A stretch of 64,000 nt of DNA, from assembly GCF_002797445.1 (NCBI RefSeq), contig NZ_PGEP01000001.1, positions 1,735,001 through 1,799,000 on the forward strand, written 5' to 3'. How positions within the stretch are numbered: the first letter of the stretch is position 1; the number at the start of each line of letters is the position of its first letter. Source of the DNA: Acidovorax sp. 69. Lineage in GTDB: Bacteria > Pseudomonadota > Gammaproteobacteria > Burkholderiales > Burkholderiaceae_C. The notes below the pieces were generated by a model. The model saw only the letters and a program-made list of their open reading frames with translations, was not told where the DNA came from and did no database searches. Positions 1-9,586 of this stretch are shown here, in pieces. Position numbers and translations under genes: made by a program.

Positions 1-864
1 CACCATGGACGCACAGGGCCATGTTGCGATGTGCTAGTGAATGCGGGCATTGCCAAAGTAGTAGCGTCATTGGCCGACCCGAATCCTTTGGTGGCGGGCA
101 AGGGCTTTTCCCGTTTACGAGCCTCAGGTGTCGCAGTAGAGGTTGGACAGAGGGGCGACGAGTCGCGTGAGCTAAACCTTGGCTTCTTCAGCCGCATGGT
201 GCGAAAAATCCCCTGGGTGCGTATGAAAATTGCCGCCTCGTTGGACGGAAACATGGCGCTTCTGAATGGGGCCAGTCAGTGGATCACGGGGCCTGAAGCA
301 CGAGCCGACGGGCACGCGTGGCGCGCCCGAGCGTGTGCTATTTTGGCGGGTATTGGCACCGTTCTTGCCGATGATCCCCGGTTGGATGTGCGCGGGATTC
401 ACACGGAGCGACAGCCCATTCTGGTGCTCGTAGATAGCGAGTTGCAGGTGCCTTTAAATGCTTCTATTTTTATAGCTGATCGCGCCGTATATATCTACGC
501 AGCAATCGAACATGAGGCAAAACAACGCGCATTGGAGGAACTGGGTGCGACCGTGATCGTTTTGCCTAATGACCAAGGAAAGGTGGATTTGTCGGAAATG
601 ATGAAAGACTTGGCACGCCGTGAAATCAATGAATTGCACGTCGAGGCGGGTAGTAGGCTCAATGGTTCCCTGGTACGCGAAGGGTTGGTTGATGAATTTT
701 TGGTCTACCTGGCACCGAAGTTGATTGGCACAGGGCTTGGAATGTTGCAGTGGGGCCCATTCACAGAGCTTTCACAGGCGTTGTCACTCGAGTTCGCGGG
801 AGTAGACCGCGTAGGGCCTGATGTGCGTTTGCTAGCCCGGGTCATTGGGCGGGATCGCTTCTAA
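1..864 (+). CDS. ribD: RibD, riboflavin deaminase/reductase (5' end missing)
   Basis: Bifunctional cytosolic enzyme of riboflavin synthesis: it deaminates the diaminopyrimidine product of GTP cyclohydrolase II and then reduces its ribosyl side chain with NADPH. The reading frame is already open at base 1, where it reads HHGRTGPCC, the second half of the zinc-binding deaminase motif, so about 80 N-terminal residues lie outside the window. The reductase domain fills the rest, starting near PWVRMKIAASLDG and including GIGTVLADDPRLDVRG. 287 residues are visible against about 365 for the family. A GTG at base 31 is not the true start because the motif lies upstream of it. No other rib gene is in view. 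Confidence 0.92.
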   Translation, partial: HHGRTGPCCDVLVNAGIAKVVASLADPNPLVAGKGFSRLRASGVAVEVGQRGDESRELNLGFFSRMVRKIPWVRMKIAASLDGNMALLNGASQWITGPEARADGHAWRARACAILAGIGTVLADDPRLDVRGIHTERQPILVLVDSELQVPLNASIFIADRAVYIYAAIEHEAKQRALEELGATVIVLPNDQGKVDLSEMMKDLARREINELHVEAGSRLNGSLVREGLVDEFLVYLAPKLIGTGLGMLQWGPFTELSQALSLEFAGVDRVGPDVRLLARVIGRDRF

Positions 865-877
865 CGGCCCGCCTTTT
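848..877 (+). terminator. Probable terminator of ribD
   Basis: A 6-bp GC stem (GGCGGG at 848-853, CCCGCC at 868-873) is followed by TTTT. The stop codon of ribD sits in the loop. It lies between two convergent genes. Confidence 0.45.
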
Positions 878-900
878 CCTGCGCTGTGGTTGCCTGCCCC

Positions 901-1215
901 TTATTTGCGTACATATCCAAGGCAGGCGCCCGCGTTGGGTGCTCCCTTGCATTCGCGCGTGAGCCTTCGGTCGCGCTCTGTTGTAGTTTCTTCCGATGTG
1001 CTGCGTTGGTGTTTGATCTTGACGGCGCCTTTTTTCTTGGTTTGCTGGGCCGTCGGTTTATGTATCGTTTTTGATGTCGGCTCGACGCTGTATGCGGCTT
1101 TTGGAGTTGCAACGGCGGCCACTACAACCACTGCACCTATGGCAGCGATGAGCGCGTTGAGTAAGCGCGTGGTGACTCTGTGTTGAGTGTGCGATGGGGG
1201 TTTTATTGATGTCAT
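901..1215 (-). CDS. Small membrane-anchored or secreted protein, unknown function
   Basis: A 104-residue protein of no function known to me. The start at 1215 is preceded by AGAGG at a suitable distance. Residues about 16-39 form one hydrophobic stretch rich in Ala, Val and Ile, a signal peptide or membrane anchor; no typical AXA cleavage site is obvious. The middle is basic and rich in Lys, Thr and Arg. The C-terminus, RECKGAPNAGACLGYVRK, carries two cysteines and resembles, from memory, the tails of small conserved Comamonadaceae proteins. It converges on ribD with only 36 bases between the stops. An open frame on the opposite strand (845-1186) has no comparable signals. The conserved-looking tail and ribosome binding site favour a real gene. 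Confidence 0.55.
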   Translation of the reverse strand: MTSIKPPSHTQHRVTTRLLNALIAAIGAVVVVAAVATPKAAYSVEPTSKTIHKPTAQQTKKKGAVKIKHQRSTSEETTTERDRRLTRECKGAPNAGACLGYVRK

Positions 1216-1592
1216 GGGTGGCCTCTGGTTTGTTGTGTGGAGTAGGTCCGCTTGCATGTGTGCTGAGGGCGCTGCAATGCGAGACATGCAGTGTTTGCAA
1301 TCATAGATAGGTAGCCGTCGCAGGGGTGTCTGCGATTGAGGCGATCAAAAGGCCGCATTTTCCCCGTGTTTCTTGAGGCGGAGGTACTTTGACTCTCGCG
1401 GTTGAATGGCTGTACGAATGCTTGGCCTGCGCCTTGAGGGGGCTGCTGGCTGCAACTCCGCTGAAAATTTGCTTCGAGGTATAATCCAGCGGTTTTGCAT
1501 GGTGCAAGACGCACGCCTGTGGCCGTTCCAGCTGCTGGCGCAAGTAAAAAACCATGGCCTGCCATAAGGTCGGCCACATTCAAGGAAAAATT
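1216..1592. other. Gene-free stretch upstream of rpsO
   Basis: About 380 bases between the divergent small gene and rpsO. It must hold promoters for both. The only good element I see is a TATAAT at 1480-1485. The frames open on the minus strand here lack ribosome binding sites and look like chance. Confidence 0.5.
1480..1485 (+). promoter_or_regulatory. Candidate -10 box for rpsO
   Basis: A perfect TATAAT about 108 bases before the rpsO start codon. No good -35 hexamer lies 16-18 bases upstream, so the promoter may depend on an activator or have a weak -35. Confidence 0.35.
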
Positions 1593-1859
1593 ATGATCGC
1601 ATCCTCTATCAAGGCCGAAGTCGTCAAGGCAAACGCCCGCGCTGCCAACGACACTGGTAGCCCAGAAGTGCAAGTGGCCCTGCTGACCGCCCGCATCAAC
1701 GAACTGACCCCCCACTTCAAGACGCACGCCAAGGACCACCATGGTCGCCGTGGCCTGCTGCGCATGGTGAGCCGTCGTCGTAAGCTGCTGGACTACCTGA
1801 AGGCCAAGGACGCTGACCGTTACACCGCGCTGATCGCCAAGTTGGGTCTGCGCAAGTAA
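1593..1859 (+). CDS. rpsO: 30S ribosomal protein S15
   Basis: Primary 16S rRNA-binding protein of the small subunit platform, also involved in a bridge to the large subunit. The product is 88 residues, the normal family length, and contains the highly conserved segments [30 protein letters not shown] and RRRKLLDYL. The start at 1593 follows AAGGAA; an earlier in-frame ATG at 1554 would add a 13-residue tail foreign to the family. pnp follows downstream, the same pairing as in Escherichia coli. In several bacteria S15 represses its own mRNA by binding the leader; no such structure could be assigned here. Confidence 0.97.
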   Translation: MIASSIKAEVVKANARAANDTGSPEVQVALLTARINELTPHFKTHAKDHHGRRGLLRMVSRRRKLLDYLKAKDADRYTALIAKLGLRK

Positions 1860-1874
1860 TTTTCATTGCATGCG

Positions 1875-1912
1875 AAAACGCCTGGGTTAGTCCGCTAGCT
1901 CAGGCGTTTTTT
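1875..1912 (+). terminator. Intrinsic terminator after rpsO
   Basis: A 10-bp stem (AAAACGCCTG at 1875-1884 with CAGGCGTTTT at 1901-1910) ends in a run of T. It lies between rpsO and pnp, so pnp is expressed by read-through or from its own promoter. Confidence 0.85.
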
Positions 1913-1942
1913 ACTTCGGAGTCGCAAAACAGAGCGAAGCTG

Positions 1943-2045
1943 TGTCATTCCAATGAGGTTGCGACCAATGGCTGGTACGCAGTTTCACTGGAATGGCATC
2001 GTGTTCTGAATTGCCCTCCAGAACAATCTGGTAGTGCGCTACCAG
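1943..2045 (+). promoter_or_regulatory. Structured leader of pnp with long imperfect hairpin
   Basis: Bases 1943-1956 pair with 1985-1998 to give a 14-position stem with one G-U and one A-C. Further down, CCAGA/TCTGG (2018-2031) and CTGGTAG/CTACCAG (2028-2045) form two smaller hairpins that share bases 2028-2031 and so exclude each other. In E. coli the pnp leader folds into a long duplex that RNase III cuts, after which PNPase destabilises its own mRNA. The position here suggests the same logic; that is inference from placement and structure, not sequence similarity. Confidence 0.45.
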
Positions 2046-2066
2046 CTATCAAAACAGGAGCTGAAC

Positions 2067-4310
2067 ATGAGCATTTTCAACAAAGTCACCAAGTCTTTCC
2101 AATGGGGTGACAAGACCGTCATCATGGAAACGGGTGAGATTGCCCGCCAAGCCTCCGGCGCTGTGCTGGTGAATATTGATGACACCGTGGTGCTGGCCAC
2201 CGTGGTCGCTTCCAAGGGCGCCAAGCCCGGTCAGGACTTTTTCCCTCTGACGGTGGACTACATTGAAAAGACATACGCTGCAGGCAAGATTCCTGGCAGC
2301 TTCTTCAAGCGTGAAGCCAAGCCCAGCGAACACGAAACCCTGACCAGCCGCCTGATTGACCGTCCGATCCGTCCACTGTTCCCAGAAGGTTTCTTCAACG
2401 AAGTGCACGTGGTGATCCACACCGTGTCGTTGAACCCCGAAGTGGATGCTGACATCGCTGCCCTGATCGCTACCAGCGCAGCCTTGGCCATCTCCGGCAT
2501 CCCCTTCAATGGTCCCATTGGTGCGGCACGCGTGGGTTACATCAACGGCGAATACGTTCTGAACCCTGGCCAAACAGCGCGCAAGGGCTCGCAAATGGAC
2601 CTGGTGGTTGCTGGGACCGAAGCCGCTGTGCTGATGGTGGAATCCGAAGCCCAGCAGCTCTCCGAAGAAATCATGCTTGGCGCCGTAGTGTTCGGTCACC
2701 AACAAGGCAATGTGGCTATCAATGCCATCCATGATCTGGTGCGCGACGCGGGCAAGCCGGTGTGGCAATGGGCTGCTCCTGCCAAGGACGAAGCCCTGAT
2801 CGCCAAGGTTGGCGCTCTGGCCACTGACAAGCTGCGTGCAGCTTACCAAAACCGCAACAAGCAAGCCCGCACGCAGGCCTGCCGCGAAGCCTATGCTTCC
2901 GTCATGGCTGCACTGAAGGCTGAAGGCGCTGACTTTGACTCCGTCAAGGTCGAAGGCATGCTGTTCGACATCGAAGCCGGCATCGTGCGCAGTCAGATTC
3001 TGGCGGGCGAGCCTCGCATCGACGGTCGTGATACGCGCACTGTGCGTCCTATCGAAATCCGCAGCAGCGTGTTGCCACGTGCCCACGGCTCGTCGTTGTT
3101 CACGCGTGGTGAAACTCAGGCGCTGGTCGTGACCACACTGGGCACCGAGCGTGATGCGCAGCGCATCGACGCACTGGCGGGCGAGTATGAAGACCGTTTC
3201 ATGATGCACTACAACATGCCTCCCTTTGCCACTGGCGAAGTGGGTCGCATGGGTTCGACCAAGCGCCGCGAAATCGGTCACGGCCGTCTGGCCAAGCGTG
3301 CTCTGGTGGCAGTGCTGCCATCGAAGGAAGAGTTCCCCTACACCATGCGTGTGGTCTCGGAAATCACCGAATCCAACGGTTCGTCGTCCATGGCTTCGGT
3401 CTGCGGCGGCTGTCTGTCGATGATGGACGCTGGCGTGCCCATGAAAGCCCATGTGGCTGGTATTGCCATGGGTCTGATCAAGGATGCCAACCGTTTTGCC
3501 GTGCTGACCGACATCCTGGGTGACGAAGATCACCTGGGTGACATGGATTTCAAGGTGGCAGGTACGACCGCTGGTATCACGGCGCTTCAGATGGACATCA
3601 AGATCCAGGGCATCACCAAGGAAATCATGGAAGTCGCTTTGGCTCAGGCCAAGGAAGCGCGCGTGCACATCCTGGGCAAAATGCAAGAAGCCATGGGTGA
3701 GGCCAAGACCGAAGTGTCGAACTTCGCTCCCAAGCTGTACACGATGAAGATCAACCCCGAGAAGATCCGTGACGTGATCGGTAAGGGCGGTTCCGTGATC
3801 CGTGCGCTGACTGAAGAAACCGGTTGCCAGATCAACATCGAAGAAGATGGCACGATCACTATCGCTGCGACCGACGCCGCCAAGGCCGATGAAGCGAAGA
3901 AGCGCATCGAGCAAATCACGGCAGAAGTCGAGATTGGCAAGATCTACGAAGGCCCTGTGACCAAGATCCTGGACTTCGGTGCCCTTATCAATCTGCTGCC
4001 CGGTAAGGATGGTTTGTTGCACATCAGTCAGATTGCGCACGAGCGTGTCGAGAAGGTGTCTGACTACCTGACCGAAGGCCAGATCGTCAAGGTCAAGGTC
4101 ATGGAGACGGATGAAAAGGGCCGCGTCAAGTTGTCCATGAAAGTTTTGGCCGAGCGTCCCGCTGGCGGTGGCGAGCGCCCTGCGCCTGCAGAGCGTGGTG
4201 ACCGCGAGCCTCGCCGTGACCATGGTCGCGACGGTGGTCGTCAGCCCGCCGAGCAGCAGCAGCAACAATCCCTGTTGTCGGATGGTGCGTCCGAGCAGAT
4301 CGTTGGTTAA
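2067..4310 (+). CDS. pnp: Polyribonucleotide nucleotidyltransferase (PNPase)
   Basis: Phosphorolytic 3'-to-5' exoribonuclease of mRNA turnover and a partner of the degradosome. The 747-residue product has the full layout: first RNase PH-like domain (about 1-215), helical linker, second RNase PH-like domain (about 310-540) with the acidic active-site segment [12 protein letters not shown] near residues 488-499, a KH domain with [15 protein letters not shown] near residue 572, and an S1 domain near 620-690. The tail is rich in Arg, Glu, Gly and Pro with five consecutive Gln. The start at 2067 follows AGGAG. The leader upstream is highly structured. It is followed by a hairpin repeat and the quinone reductase gene. 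Confidence 0.98.
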   Translation: MSIFNKVTKSFQWGDKTVIMETGEIARQASGAVLVNIDDTVVLATVVASKGAKPGQDFFPLTVDYIEKTYAAGKIPGSFFKREAKPSEHETLTSRLIDRPIRPLFPEGFFNEVHVVIHTVSLNPEVDADIAALIATSAALAISGIPFNGPIGAARVGYINGEYVLNPGQTARKGSQMDLVVAGTEAAVLMVESEAQQLSEEIMLGAVVFGHQQGNVAINAIHDLVRDAGKPVWQWAAPAKDEALIAKVGALATDKLRAAYQNRNKQARTQACREAYASVMAALKAEGADFDSVKVEGMLFDIEAGIVRSQILAGEPRIDGRDTRTVRPIEIRSSVLPRAHGSSLFTRGETQALVVTTLGTERDAQRIDALAGEYEDRFMMHYNMPPFATGEVGRMGSTKRREIGHGRLAKRALVAVLPSKEEFPYTMRVVSEITESNGSSSMASVCGGCLSMMDAGVPMKAHVAGIAMGLIKDANRFAVLTDILGDEDHLGDMDFKVAGTTAGITALQMDIKIQGITKEIMEVALAQAKEARVHILGKMQEAMGEAKTEVSNFAPKLYTMKINPEKIRDVIGKGGSVIRALTEETGCQINIEEDGTITIAATDAAKADEAKKRIEQITAEVEIGKIYEGPVTKILDFGALINLLPGKDGLLHISQIAHERVEKVSDYLTEGQIVKVKVMETDEKGRVKLSMKVLAERPAGGGERPAPAERGDREPRRDHGRDGGRQPAEQQQQQSLLSDGASEQIVG

Positions 4311-4317
4311 ACGGTAG

Positions 4318-4374
4318 ATTGCTATTGATTTTATAGCTGCCGGCGCTTTTGTGTAAAGCGCTAGCGGCTAGAAT
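4318..4374. repeat. Hairpin repeat of the GCGCTT family, intergenic copy
   Basis: Bases 4334-4349 pair with 4355-4370 across a short loop, with the arms ending in GCGCTTT and AAAGCGC. Related copies occur at 22235, 33468, 36486, 47778, 49744, 53945, 55461 and 63759. Here it may also act as a 3' processing stop for the pnp transcript. Confidence 0.6.
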
Positions 4375-4393
4375 CGTTTGAAATTTTCTTTCG

Positions 4394-5392
4394 ATGAACC
4401 GCAACATGCGCGCTGTTGAGATCACGTCTTTTGGCGGTCCTGAAGTTTTGAAGCTGGGCGAACGCCCTGTGCCGCAGCCGGGTGCTGGCGAGGTGTTGAT
4501 TCGTGTCCGTGCGAGCGGCATCAATCGCCCAGATGTGCTGCAGCGCTTGGGTCACTACGCGCCACCTCCCGGAACTTCCGACCTTCCGGGTCTGGAGGTG
4601 GCTGGTGTCGTGGAGTCGGGTGATGCTGCAGCCATGGCTGCAGCGGGCGTTCGTATTGGTGACCGTGTTTGTGCGCTGGTGGCGGGTGGTGGGTATGCCG
4701 AGTGGTGTGTCGCACCGGTTGTGCAGTGCTTGCCGGTGCCCGAGGGCTTCAGTGATGTAGAGGCGGCGTCGTTGCCTGAGACCTTCTTCACGGTATGGAG
4801 CAATGTTTTTGATCGCGGCCGTTTGCAGGCGGGGGAGACTCTGCTTGTGCAGGGTGGCACCAGTGGAATTGGTGTCACAGCCATTCAACTCGCCCGGGCG
4901 TTTGGTGCAGTGGTTATCGCCACGGCGGGCAGTGATGACAAATGTGCGGCCTGTCTGGCGCTCGGAGCGCACCATGCCATCAACTACAAGTCGCAGGACT
5001 TTGTGGCTGAGGTGAAGAGCGTGACTCAGGGGCGGGGCGTTGACGTAGTGCTCGACATGGTCGGCGGCGACTATGTCGCGCGCGAAGTGGAGTGCTTGGC
5101 CGAGGATGGTCGTATTGTGATCATCGCAGTGCAAGGTGGCGTCAAAAGCGGCTTCAATGCGGGGCTTGTCTTGCGGCGGCGACTCACTATCACGGGTTCT
5201 ACGCTGCGCCCGCGTCCTGTGGCGTTCAAAGGAGCGATTGCGCTCGCCCTGCGTGCGCAGGTATGGCCTTTGTTGGCTGCGGGCAAAGTACGTCCAGTCA
5301 TCCATAGCACGTTTGCGGCGGCGGATGCTTGCCAGGCCCATGCCTTGATGGAGTCGAACCAGCACATCGGCAAGATTGTTTTGACGTGGTAA
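4394..5392 (+). CDS. NAD(P)H quinone oxidoreductase, PIG3 type
   Basis: Cytosolic zinc-independent member of the medium-chain dehydrogenase/reductase superfamily, expected to reduce quinones with NADPH. The 332 residues start with the GroES-like domain ([25 protein letters not shown]) and continue into a Rossmann domain with [19 protein letters not shown] near residue 153. Catalytic-zinc cysteines of alcohol dehydrogenases are absent, as expected for this branch. The start codon is uncertain: neither ATG 4394 nor ATG 4406 has a clear ribosome binding site. tpiA begins two bases after its stop, so the two are likely cotranslated. The physiological substrate cannot be read from the sequence. 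Confidence 0.85.
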   Translation: MNRNMRAVEITSFGGPEVLKLGERPVPQPGAGEVLIRVRASGINRPDVLQRLGHYAPPPGTSDLPGLEVAGVVESGDAAAMAAAGVRIGDRVCALVAGGGYAEWCVAPVVQCLPVPEGFSDVEAASLPETFFTVWSNVFDRGRLQAGETLLVQGGTSGIGVTAIQLARAFGAVVIATAGSDDKCAACLALGAHHAINYKSQDFVAEVKSVTQGRGVDVVLDMVGGDYVAREVECLAEDGRIVIIAVQGGVKSGFNAGLVLRRRLTITGSTLRPRPVAFKGAIALALRAQVWPLLAAGKVRPVIHSTFAAADACQAHALMESNQHIGKIVLTW

Positions 5393-5394
5393 CC

Positions 5395-6144
5395 ATGAAC
5401 AGTAAGAAAAAACTCATCGCCGGTAATTGGAAGATGAACGGCAGCTTGGCTGCCAATGAGGCATTGTTGAAGGCACTCATTGCCGGTCTGGGTGATGTGG
5501 CGTGTGACGTTGCGGTGGCTGTGCCCGCGCCCTATCTCGCGCAGGTGCAGTTGCTGACCGCTGGAGCGGCAGTCGCCGTGGCGGCACAGGATGTGTCCCG
5601 GTTTGAATCGGGGGCCTATACGGGCGAGATTTCTGCCGGCATGCTCAAGGACTTTGGTGTGCGTTATGCGTTGGTGGGGCATTCAGAGCGCCGCCAGTAC
5701 CATGGTGAAACGGATGTGGTGGTGGCAGAGAAGGCTCAGCACGCGTTGGCTGCGGGTATCACTCCTATCGTCTGTGTGGGCGAAACGCTGCAGGAGCGTG
5801 AGGCGGGGCAGACAGAGTCTGTTGTCAAGCGTCAGCTTGCGGCGGTGATTCACCTCAATGGTCATTGCATCAGCGAAATCGTGGTGGCGTATGAGCCAGT
5901 CTGGGCCATTGGCACTGGGCGCACAGCATCACCAGAGCAGGCGCAGGCGGTCCATGCGGTGCTGCGCGCACAGCTCTCGGCAGCGAGCGAGCATGCCGAC
6001 CGCGTCCGCCTTTTGTATGGCGGCAGCATGAATGCGGCCAATGCTGCGCAATTGCTGGCGCAGCCCGATATTGACGGTGGACTGGTTGGAGGAGCTTCGT
6101 TGAAAGCCCCCGACTTTTTGCAAATTATTGCTGCGGCCCGTTAA
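5395..6144 (+). CDS. tpiA: Triosephosphate isomerase
   Basis: Glycolytic and gluconeogenic enzyme that interconverts dihydroxyacetone phosphate and glyceraldehyde 3-phosphate. The 249 residues carry all active-site elements: Lys13 in GNWKMNG, His96 in VGHSERR, Glu167 in [11 protein letters not shown], and the phosphate-binding YGGSMN near the C-terminus. The start at 5395 lies two bases after the quinone reductase stop and has no strong ribosome binding site of its own, which points to translational coupling. A longer in-frame start at 5329 lies inside the upstream gene and would add 22 unrelated residues. The order tpiA-secG-tRNA-Leu-nuo is, from general knowledge, common in betaproteobacteria. 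Confidence 0.97.
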   Translation: MNSKKKLIAGNWKMNGSLAANEALLKALIAGLGDVACDVAVAVPAPYLAQVQLLTAGAAVAVAAQDVSRFESGAYTGEISAGMLKDFGVRYALVGHSERRQYHGETDVVVAEKAQHALAAGITPIVCVGETLQEREAGQTESVVKRQLAAVIHLNGHCISEIVVAYEPVWAIGTGRTASPEQAQAVHAVLRAQLSAASEHADRVRLLYGGSMNAANAAQLLAQPDIDGGLVGGASLKAPDFLQIIAAAR

Positions 6145-6182
6145 AGCCTCAGCGAAGCTATTCAATCAGGAGTGAACAGAGA

Positions 6183-6548
6183 ATGAACGTGATCGTGAAT
6201 GTGATTTTGGCGGTGCAGATGTTGGCGGCCCTGGTGATGATTGGCCTAATCTTGATTCAGCATGGCAAGGGTGCGGATATGGGGGCGGCATTTGGCAGTG
6301 GCAGCTCTGGCAGTTTGTTTGGTGCGAGTGGAAGTGCCAATTTCTTGTCTCGCACCACGGCGGTGCTTGCCGCTGTATTTTTTGTTTCCACCCTGGCATT
6401 GGCTTACTTTGGCAATGCACGGCCTGCAACATCGGGCAGTGTGCTGGAGGCTCCTGCCGCTGTGCCATCGGGTGCACCAGCAACGCCGGATGCTGCGGTT
6501 GTGCCAGCAATGCCTGCCTCCGGCGCTGCGCAGATTCCGACTAAATAA
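6183..6548 (+). CDS. secG: SecG, preprotein translocase subunit
   Basis: Inner-membrane subunit that assists the SecYEG channel. The 121 residues hold the typical two membrane helices (about 3-24 and 55-75) joined by a Gly/Ser-rich loop with GKGADMGAAFGSGSSGSLFG, the family hallmark. The tail from residue 80 is rich in Ala, Pro and Val, a low-complexity extension usual in betaproteobacteria. AGGAG precedes the start. The gene follows tpiA by 38 bases. Confidence 0.95.
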   Translation: MNVIVNVILAVQMLAALVMIGLILIQHGKGADMGAAFGSGSSGSLFGASGSANFLSRTTAVLAAVFFVSTLALAYFGNARPATSGSVLEAPAAVPSGAPATPDAAVVPAMPASGAAQIPTK

Positions 6549-6662
6549 TCTGCACGAATTTGGGCGCTCAAGGTCGAAGCAGGGTTTTTCCGGAGTAGAA
6601 TTCCGGATTGTCTGGGAAGCCAAAACCGCAAGGTTCCTCATGCCATCCAGATACAAAAATCA

Positions 6663-6747
6663 GCCGTCGTGGTGAAATTGGTAGACACGCTATCTTGAGG
6701 GGGTAGTGGCGAAAGCTGTGCGAGTTCGAGTCTCGCCGACGGCACCA
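6663..6747 (+). tRNA. tRNA-Leu (anticodon GAG)
   Basis: Class II tRNA of 85 bases including an encoded CCA. Acceptor arms are GCCGTCG (6663-6669) and CGACGGC (6737-6743). The anticodon stem CTATC/GGTAG encloses loop TTGAGGG with GAG at 6697-6699, reading CUC and CUU. A long variable arm (GGC GAAA GCT) and the T arm GCGAG TTCGAGT CTCGC follow. A TAGAAT at 6596-6601 could be its -10 box but lacks a good -35. Confidence 0.97.
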
Positions 6748-6820
6748 AAACAAAGGCCTGCCTGCATGATCCGTCTGGGGTCGTGACGGGCAAGGCCACA
6801 GCGGTGAGCACATCCTCAAG

Positions 6821-7180
6821 ATGAACCTCGATCAGTACCTCCCCGTCCTTTTGTTCATCTTGGTCGGCATCGCCGTAGGCGTTGTCCCTCTGGTGCTCGG
6901 CTACATACTGGGCCCCAACCGCCCGGATGCCGCGAAGAATTCCCCCTACGAATGTGGCTTTGAAGCCTTCGAGGACGCGCGCATGAAATTCGATGTGCGC
7001 TACTACCTCGTCGCCATTCTTTTCATTCTGTTTGATCTCGAAATCGCATTCCTGTTTCCTTGGGCGGTGACGTTGCATGAGGTGGGTGTTGCGGGCTTCG
7101 TGGCGGTCGTTATTTTTCTGGCCATCCTGGTCGTGGGGTTTGCCTACGAGTGGAAAAAGGGTGCCCTGGACTGGGAATGA
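6821..7180 (+). CDS. nuoA: NADH-quinone oxidoreductase subunit A
   Basis: Membrane subunit of complex I next to the quinone chamber. The 119 residues contain three transmembrane helices and the conserved loop [18 protein letters not shown], including the Cys-bearing segment typical of NuoA, followed by [19 protein letters not shown] with its acidic residues. It opens a 14-gene operon in the classic order. It starts 73 bases after the tRNA, where I see no strong promoter, so transcription may come from further upstream. Confidence 0.97.
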   Translation: MNLDQYLPVLLFILVGIAVGVVPLVLGYILGPNRPDAAKNSPYECGFEAFEDARMKFDVRYYLVAILFILFDLEIAFLFPWAVTLHEVGVAGFVAVVIFLAILVVGFAYEWKKGALDWE

Positions 7181-7205
7181 GCGAGCTTCAACAAGGACTG
7201 ATGCA

Positions 7206-7685
7206 ATGATTGAAGGCGTGATGAAGGAAGGCTTTATCACCACGAGCTATGACTCGGTGGTGAATTGGGCCAAAACTGGCTCGCTGTGGCCCATGACATT
7301 TGGTCTGGCCTGCTGTGCGGTTGAGATGATGCATGCGGCAGCGGCTCGTTACGACATTGGTCGCTTCGGTGCTGAAGTGTTTCGCGCAAGCCCTCGGCAG
7401 TCCGATCTGATGATTGTGGCCGGAACGCTGTGCAACAAAATGGCGCCCGCGCTGCGCAAGGTGTACGACCAGATGTCGGAGCCTCGCTGGGTGCTGTCGA
7501 TGGGTTCGTGTGCCAATGGGGGTGGTTACTACCACTACAGCTATTCTGTGGTGCGCGGTTGTGATCGCATCGTCCCGGTGGATGTGTATGTGCCAGGCTG
7601 CCCTCCCACGGCAGAAGCGCTGATCTACGGGATCATCCAGCTGCAGCAGAAAATCCGCCGCACCAACACTATTGCTCGCGTCTGA
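7206..7685 (+). CDS. nuoB: NADH-quinone oxidoreductase subunit B
   Basis: Peripheral-arm subunit that holds iron-sulfur cluster N2, the last electron carrier before quinone. The 159 residues show the cluster cysteines: the adjacent pair in [11 protein letters not shown], one in [15 protein letters not shown] and one in [11 protein letters not shown]. The start is ATG at 7206; an upstream in-frame ATG inside nuoA would add an unrelated tail. It overlaps nothing and is followed closely by nuoC. Confidence 0.97.
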   Translation: MIEGVMKEGFITTSYDSVVNWAKTGSLWPMTFGLACCAVEMMHAAAARYDIGRFGAEVFRASPRQSDLMIVAGTLCNKMAPALRKVYDQMSEPRWVLSMGSCANGGGYYHYSYSVVRGCDRIVPVDVYVPGCPPTAEALIYGIIQLQQKIRRTNTIARV

Positions 7686-7692
7686 AGGGTTG

Positions 7693-8304
7693 ATGATGAC
7701 TGCTGTTGCCATTCGGCCCGAAATTCTCAAAAACAATATCGTTGCAGCACTGGGGGCGAAAGTGCGGCAGATCACGGTGGCTCTGGATGAGGTCACTGTG
7801 GTTGTGGCTGCTGAGGACTATCTTGATGCCATGCGCCTGCTGCGTGATGCGGAGAGTTGCCGTTTCGAGCAATTGATCGATTTGTGCGGGGTGGACTATT
7901 CCGCGTACGCCGATGCGGTGAATGAAGGCTCTCGCTATTGTGTGGTGTCGCATTTGCTGTCCGTGAGTCTGAATCAGCGCGTGCGCGTCAAGGTGTTCTG
8001 TGTAGATGACGACTTTCCTGTCGTGGCCTCGGTGTCCGATCTGTGGAACTCGGCAAACTGGTATGAGCGCGAAGCTTTTGACTTGTTTGGCATCGTGTTC
8101 GATGGTCACAATGATCTGCGCCGTATCCTGACCGATTACGGCTTCATTGGTCATCCGTTTCGCAAGGACTTTCCACTGTCTGGACATGTTGAGATGCGCT
8201 ACGACGCCGAGCAGCGTCGGGTGGTTTATGAGCCGGTGTCGATTGAGCCGCGCGAAATCACGCCACGCATCATTCGCGAAGACAAGTACGGAGGCCTGCA
8301 CTAA
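7693..8304 (+). CDS. nuoC: NADH-quinone oxidoreductase subunit C
   Basis: 30-kDa subunit of the peripheral arm that contacts NuoD and NuoB; it carries no cofactor. About 203 residues with the family signature [15 protein letters not shown] near residue 120 and [19 protein letters not shown] after it. Two adjacent ATG codons (7693 and 7696) follow GAAGGG, and either may be used. nuoC and nuoD are separate genes here, not fused as in E. coli. Confidence 0.96.
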   Translation: MMTAVAIRPEILKNNIVAALGAKVRQITVALDEVTVVVAAEDYLDAMRLLRDAESCRFEQLIDLCGVDYSAYADAVNEGSRYCVVSHLLSVSLNQRVRVKVFCVDDDFPVVASVSDLWNSANWYEREAFDLFGIVFDGHNDLRRILTDYGFIGHPFRKDFPLSGHVEMRYDAEQRRVVYEPVSIEPREITPRIIREDKYGGLH

Positions 8305-8332
8305 AGGCGCCTCTCGCCCTATGTGACCCACC

Positions 8333-9586
8333 ATGGCTGAAATCAAGAACTATTCCCTGAACTTCGGGCCGCAGCACCCTGCGGCGCACGGCGTGCTGCG
8401 CCTGGTGCTTGAGCTTGATGGCGAAGTTGTGCAGCGCGCGGATCCGCACATTGGTTTGCTGCACCGTGCCACCGAAAAGCTGGCTGAGCACAAGACCTAC
8501 ATTCAGTCGTTGCCCTATATGGATCGACTGGACTACGTGTCCATGATGTGCAATGAGCACGCTTACTGTCTGGCTATCGAGAAGCTCCTGGGTCTGGAAG
8601 TGCCTATCCGCGCCCAGTACATCCGTGTGATGTTCTCCGAGATCACTCGCCTGCTGAATCACCTCATGTGGCTTGGCTCGCATGGCAACGATTGCGGTAG
8701 TTCCACTATCTTGATCTACACCTTTCGCGAACGAGAAGACTTGTTCGATATGTACGAAGCCGTCTCGGGCGCACGCATGCATGCGGCTTATTTCCGTCCA
8801 GGCGGCGTGTACCGTGACCTGCCGGACTCCATGCCGCAGTACAAGATCAGCAAGATCAAGAACGCCAAGGCCCTGGAGGCCATGAACCAGAACCGCCAGG
8901 GTTCGATGCTCGATTTCATTGACGACTTCACGCAACGCTTCCCTGCCTGTGTGGATGAGTACGAGACGCTGCTCACAGACAATCGCATTTGGAAGCAGCG
9001 CACGGTGGGCATCGGCGTGGTGCCGCCTGATCGCGCGTTGAATCTTGGTATGACCGGCCCCATGATCCGTGGATCCGGTATCGCATGGGATCTGCGCAAA
9101 ACACAGCCCTACGATGTTTATGACCGCATGGATTTCGACATTCCGGTGGGCAAGACGGGCGACTGCTACGACCGCTATCTCGTGCGCGTGCAGGAAATGC
9201 GCGAGTCCAACCGCATCATCAAGCAGTGCGTTGACTGGCTGCGAGTCAATCCCGGCCCCGTGATTACCGACAACCACAAGGTGGCTGCTCCTGATCGCGA
9301 ATCCATGAAGTCCAACATGGAAGAGCTGATTCATCATTTCAAGCTGTTCACCGAAGGCTTCCACGTCCCCGAGGGCGAAGCCTATGCCGCCGTCGAGCAC
9401 CCCAAGGGCGAATTCGGCATTTATCTGGTGAGCGACGGTGCTAACAAGCCCTACCGCCTGAAGATTCGTGCGCCCGGCTTTGCGCACTTGGCCACACTCG
9501 ACGAGATGGCCCGAGGCCACATGATCGCTGACGCTGTGGCCATCATCGGCACCATGGATATCGTGTTCGGGGAGATTGACCGATGA
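8333..9586 (+). CDS. nuoD: NADH-quinone oxidoreductase subunit D
   Basis: 49-kDa subunit that with NuoB builds the quinone-binding site. The 417 residues begin with [20 protein letters not shown], containing the conserved His residues near the quinone head group, followed by HRATEKLAE and the C-terminal DIVFGEIDR typical of the family, which descends from the large subunit of NiFe hydrogenase. The hydrogenase Cys ligands are absent, as expected. Its stop overlaps the nuoE start by four bases (ATGA). Confidence 0.97.
   Translation: MAEIKNYSLNFGPQHPAAHGVLRLVLELDGEVVQRADPHIGLLHRATEKLAEHKTYIQSLPYMDRLDYVSMMCNEHAYCLAIEKLLGLEVPIRAQYIRVMFSEITRLLNHLMWLGSHGNDCGSSTILIYTFREREDLFDMYEAVSGARMHAAYFRPGGVYRDLPDSMPQYKISKIKNAKALEAMNQNRQGSMLDFIDDFTQRFPACVDEYETLLTDNRIWKQRTVGIGVVPPDRALNLGMTGPMIRGSGIAWDLRKTQPYDVYDRMDFDIPVGKTGDCYDRYLVRVQEMRESNRIIKQCVDWLRVNPGPVITDNHKVAAPDRESMKSNMEELIHHFKLFTEGFHVPEGEAYAAVEHPKGEFGIYLVSDGANKPYRLKIRAPGFAHLATLDEMARGHMIADAVAIIGTMDIVFGEIDR

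Noticed and set aside
845..1186. A 113-codon forward frame opposite the small secreted gene
   Set aside because: No ribosome binding site; it overlaps the end of ribD and its terminator, while the minus-strand frame has a signal-like helix and a conserved-looking tail.
2049..4268. A 739-codon open frame antisense to pnp
   Set aside because: It is rich in His and Gln, has no ribosome binding site or domain, and mirrors the codon bias of pnp. Long antisense frames are common in high-GC DNA.
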